From contig NC_092672.1 of the NCBI RefSeq assembly GCF_964355755.1, positions 8,806,001 to 8,870,000 on the forward strand: a stretch of DNA of 64,000 nt, given 5' to 3'. Of this stretch, positions 57,701 to 60,700 are shown in pieces (positions within the stretch are counted from its first letter, which is position 1; the number at the start of each line of letters is the position of its first letter). Made by a program: the position numbers and the translations under genes. The notes below the pieces were generated by a model. That model saw nothing but the letters and a program-made list of their open reading frames with translations. It did no database searches and was not told the DNA's origin. This DNA is from Antedon mediterranea. Lineage: Eukaryota > Echinodermata > Crinoidea > Comatulida > Antedonidae.

Positions 57701-60700
57701 ACGTATAATAATTATAAGGAATTATCTAATATTACCAGAACGACATACTAACTGATGGTTCCAGACCATTAATATTAGTTAAATGATAATTATCAATAAT
57801 GATATCATTCGAAAGCACAATTTTGAAACAAAAACATCGTGCGATGCTTAAAAACGATTTCGGCAATTCCTGCAAAGTGTTAAAAACAGAAATGTGCAGT
57901 AATGTAAGTAGTCGCATGTTGACACAATTTGGAAGAAACGGCTTACCGAGTAAAGAAACGCATCAAGAGATAGTTGAAAATGACTTATCGCCATACAATT
58001 CATTAGTGACGTCATGTTATGCTACATATTGTAAATTGACAAAATGACATCATTATAGGTCACCCGTTTCTGCATTCAAAGTGTCAAATTTTAGCAGCCA
58101 TAAAAAAATATTTTTTTTTATTGTGTGACATTATACTCATGATTTAAACAATACGACTGTATGCAAAATTAAACAAAAAATTAAAGTATGAACAATAGAT
58201 CACTTGAGCTGTTAAGGTTACACTTTTCAGACCAAACATAGTGTTCCTTGGGTGTTTCTTGAATAGAGGTTAGTCATTAATTTTAAAACAGCCCCAAGTT
58301 TGTTTCACGTGAAATTGTCCTATTAGGTGTAACTGAATATGGGTTAGCCGTATTGTGATAAGACATATTTCACTCAGTAATTTCATAAAAAAGTGTCCAG
58401 ACGTACAGTATACCCCTGAATAGCGGTGTGGTAAGAAGGTGTAGGTCTATATGAAACTGGTAGTGATCAATCTCATTCATTTGCTTATTAATGAATTAAA
58501 TGTGGAAAAACATTAGTATAGTTGCATAGAAGTATTTTAATCTAAAATTTAGTTTGAATACAATGTAATGAGTCTCTTTTTATCTAAATTCTATGACATT
58601 TAGCGTATCGATTTCTTCATCAAGTTATACTGTACAATTACGAATTACAAATGCCTTAGTGTTTTGTTTAAATATATACGGTCATTATTTACTACATAAT
58701 ACAGTAGAAACTCTACCTTAGGACACTGTACCATTATTCAGGGGACACTTTTATTAAGAGGACATGTCCCCTATTAAGGACCATTTCCTTAAAAACAGGA
58801 GACAATACATAATGTTAAAATTATACTGCAACCCCTTACTCACAGGACACTTCTATTTAAGAGGATAATTGTGATTGTTATGATGTCCCCCTAATATAGG
58901 TTCTATCGTATAGATAAGTTAAGCTATAGGCCTAAGATCACTCAACTGAAAATCAGTTAAAAATAAAAATACAATATACATGATTATATGAATAATATTT
59001 TACTGATTTAAGAGGAGATAGTTTACAAAAAAACGAAAAGAACAATTTGCAACATCAAAAGATCAATTTGGAGGCACAGAAGAAGAAGAAAAGCAACATG
59101 ACATTAATTATAGAAAGAAAATCTATCTTCGCAAACGATCTTAAAGCATTAGTATACATTTTGTGAGTGTGAAATATCTGTAATGCTTTTAGTCTGTAAA
59201 CTCGAGTATAGTAGTAATGTTGTTGTTTGGCGTATTTAAGGTTTAACATGATAATGCCAAAAGTTCAAGTTTGACAACAAATGTTGCTCGTCTTCACAGG
59301 TAACGCAATGTAGGTCTAGTTGTATTGTTATTGTGACAAATGCATTTATTTCCATATATCGTGTGTGCTACATTCCCCCGCCCCAAAACCCCACACGGAT
59401 AACTACGTAGAGCCTGAATTGAATAGTTTAACATTAACATGGTATCGACGGCTACATATCCACATCTGAGAGAGGACGCGGGTCATGCTACCATACAGCA
59501 CAAATAACATTCAGGGATGAAATTTGAACACAGCCGACAAAATAATGACCTTGTCTGTTGAATTTTCTGTTCAATGATAATTAATAACATTGATGTTATT
59601 TCAATAAATTCAAATAAACAAAATAAATTGCGTAAACGGGATACTATACTTGTTTGTGGTTCATGCTATTTTTCCAGAATATGTAAAATAAGATTTAGTT
59701 AATTCACATTAAGTAAAAGTGAATTTCTGCTTGTATTTTGGTTACCGTTTATTAAGTTTTAGTTTAAATGAACACCATCAATATTTGTACCAAAAAAAAA
59801 AGGGAAAATTGTATAAGCTATTAAACAAGGTAAATATATTGCAGAAGAATTGACTAATATCACAATTAAGTAATACTCAGGATTTTTTGCAGAAATCTTG
59901 AATTTAGTGAAAGCGTTTTGTTCTTTTAGAATAGAACTTACATTTCTCTAAATTAGATTAGCTAATTTTACAAGTTAATTCAATACAACTAGTAATTTAC
60001 ATTCACTCAAGAAATGATACCGTTTTAATGCTAAGTTGTACATTAAAGGCCAATGGTAGCAAAATGTCTTTTTAAAGATTCTACGAAAAATCAAAATAAT
60101 ATTAAAAGATAGATCGAAGTAATAAATAAATCAATCACTATAAATATTTAGTTTTATAAACATTGGTTTTAAAATATTCATTTTGGGTTAGACTAAAATA
60201 AACCATCAGAGTGAAATATAATTGTCATAAAAATAATTGATTGTTAAAAAATGTCTCGCTGTAAAACTTAAAGGAAGAAAATGCACCTGCCCTAATGGTT
60301 GATTTAACTTTTAAAACAAACATTTTCTTTACATTTAGACTGAACATAATTCAATAGATTAGTTTCAAATTTTTTAAACTGAAACTTTATATTCAAATAG
60401 TAATCTTTTGATTGACAGATATTGGAATTGGCGGGAAACCACAAAAGAATGAAAAATCAGACGACAGTAAATGTAACATTAACTCACATGAAATCAATAT
60501 CACTATTTGGTACAATCGCGTTGGTTTTAGAATGATACTTTACTGGATATATACAAGAACAATGGTAAATGCACCCATGATGATTTATAGGAATTCAAAG
60601 TCCGGACCTATTACGGGGATTAAAACAGCTCTAACTGAACGTCAAATTCACTCTTTTATACGGACTCTTAATGTTGCTAATTTGCATTAAATAGTGCTAA

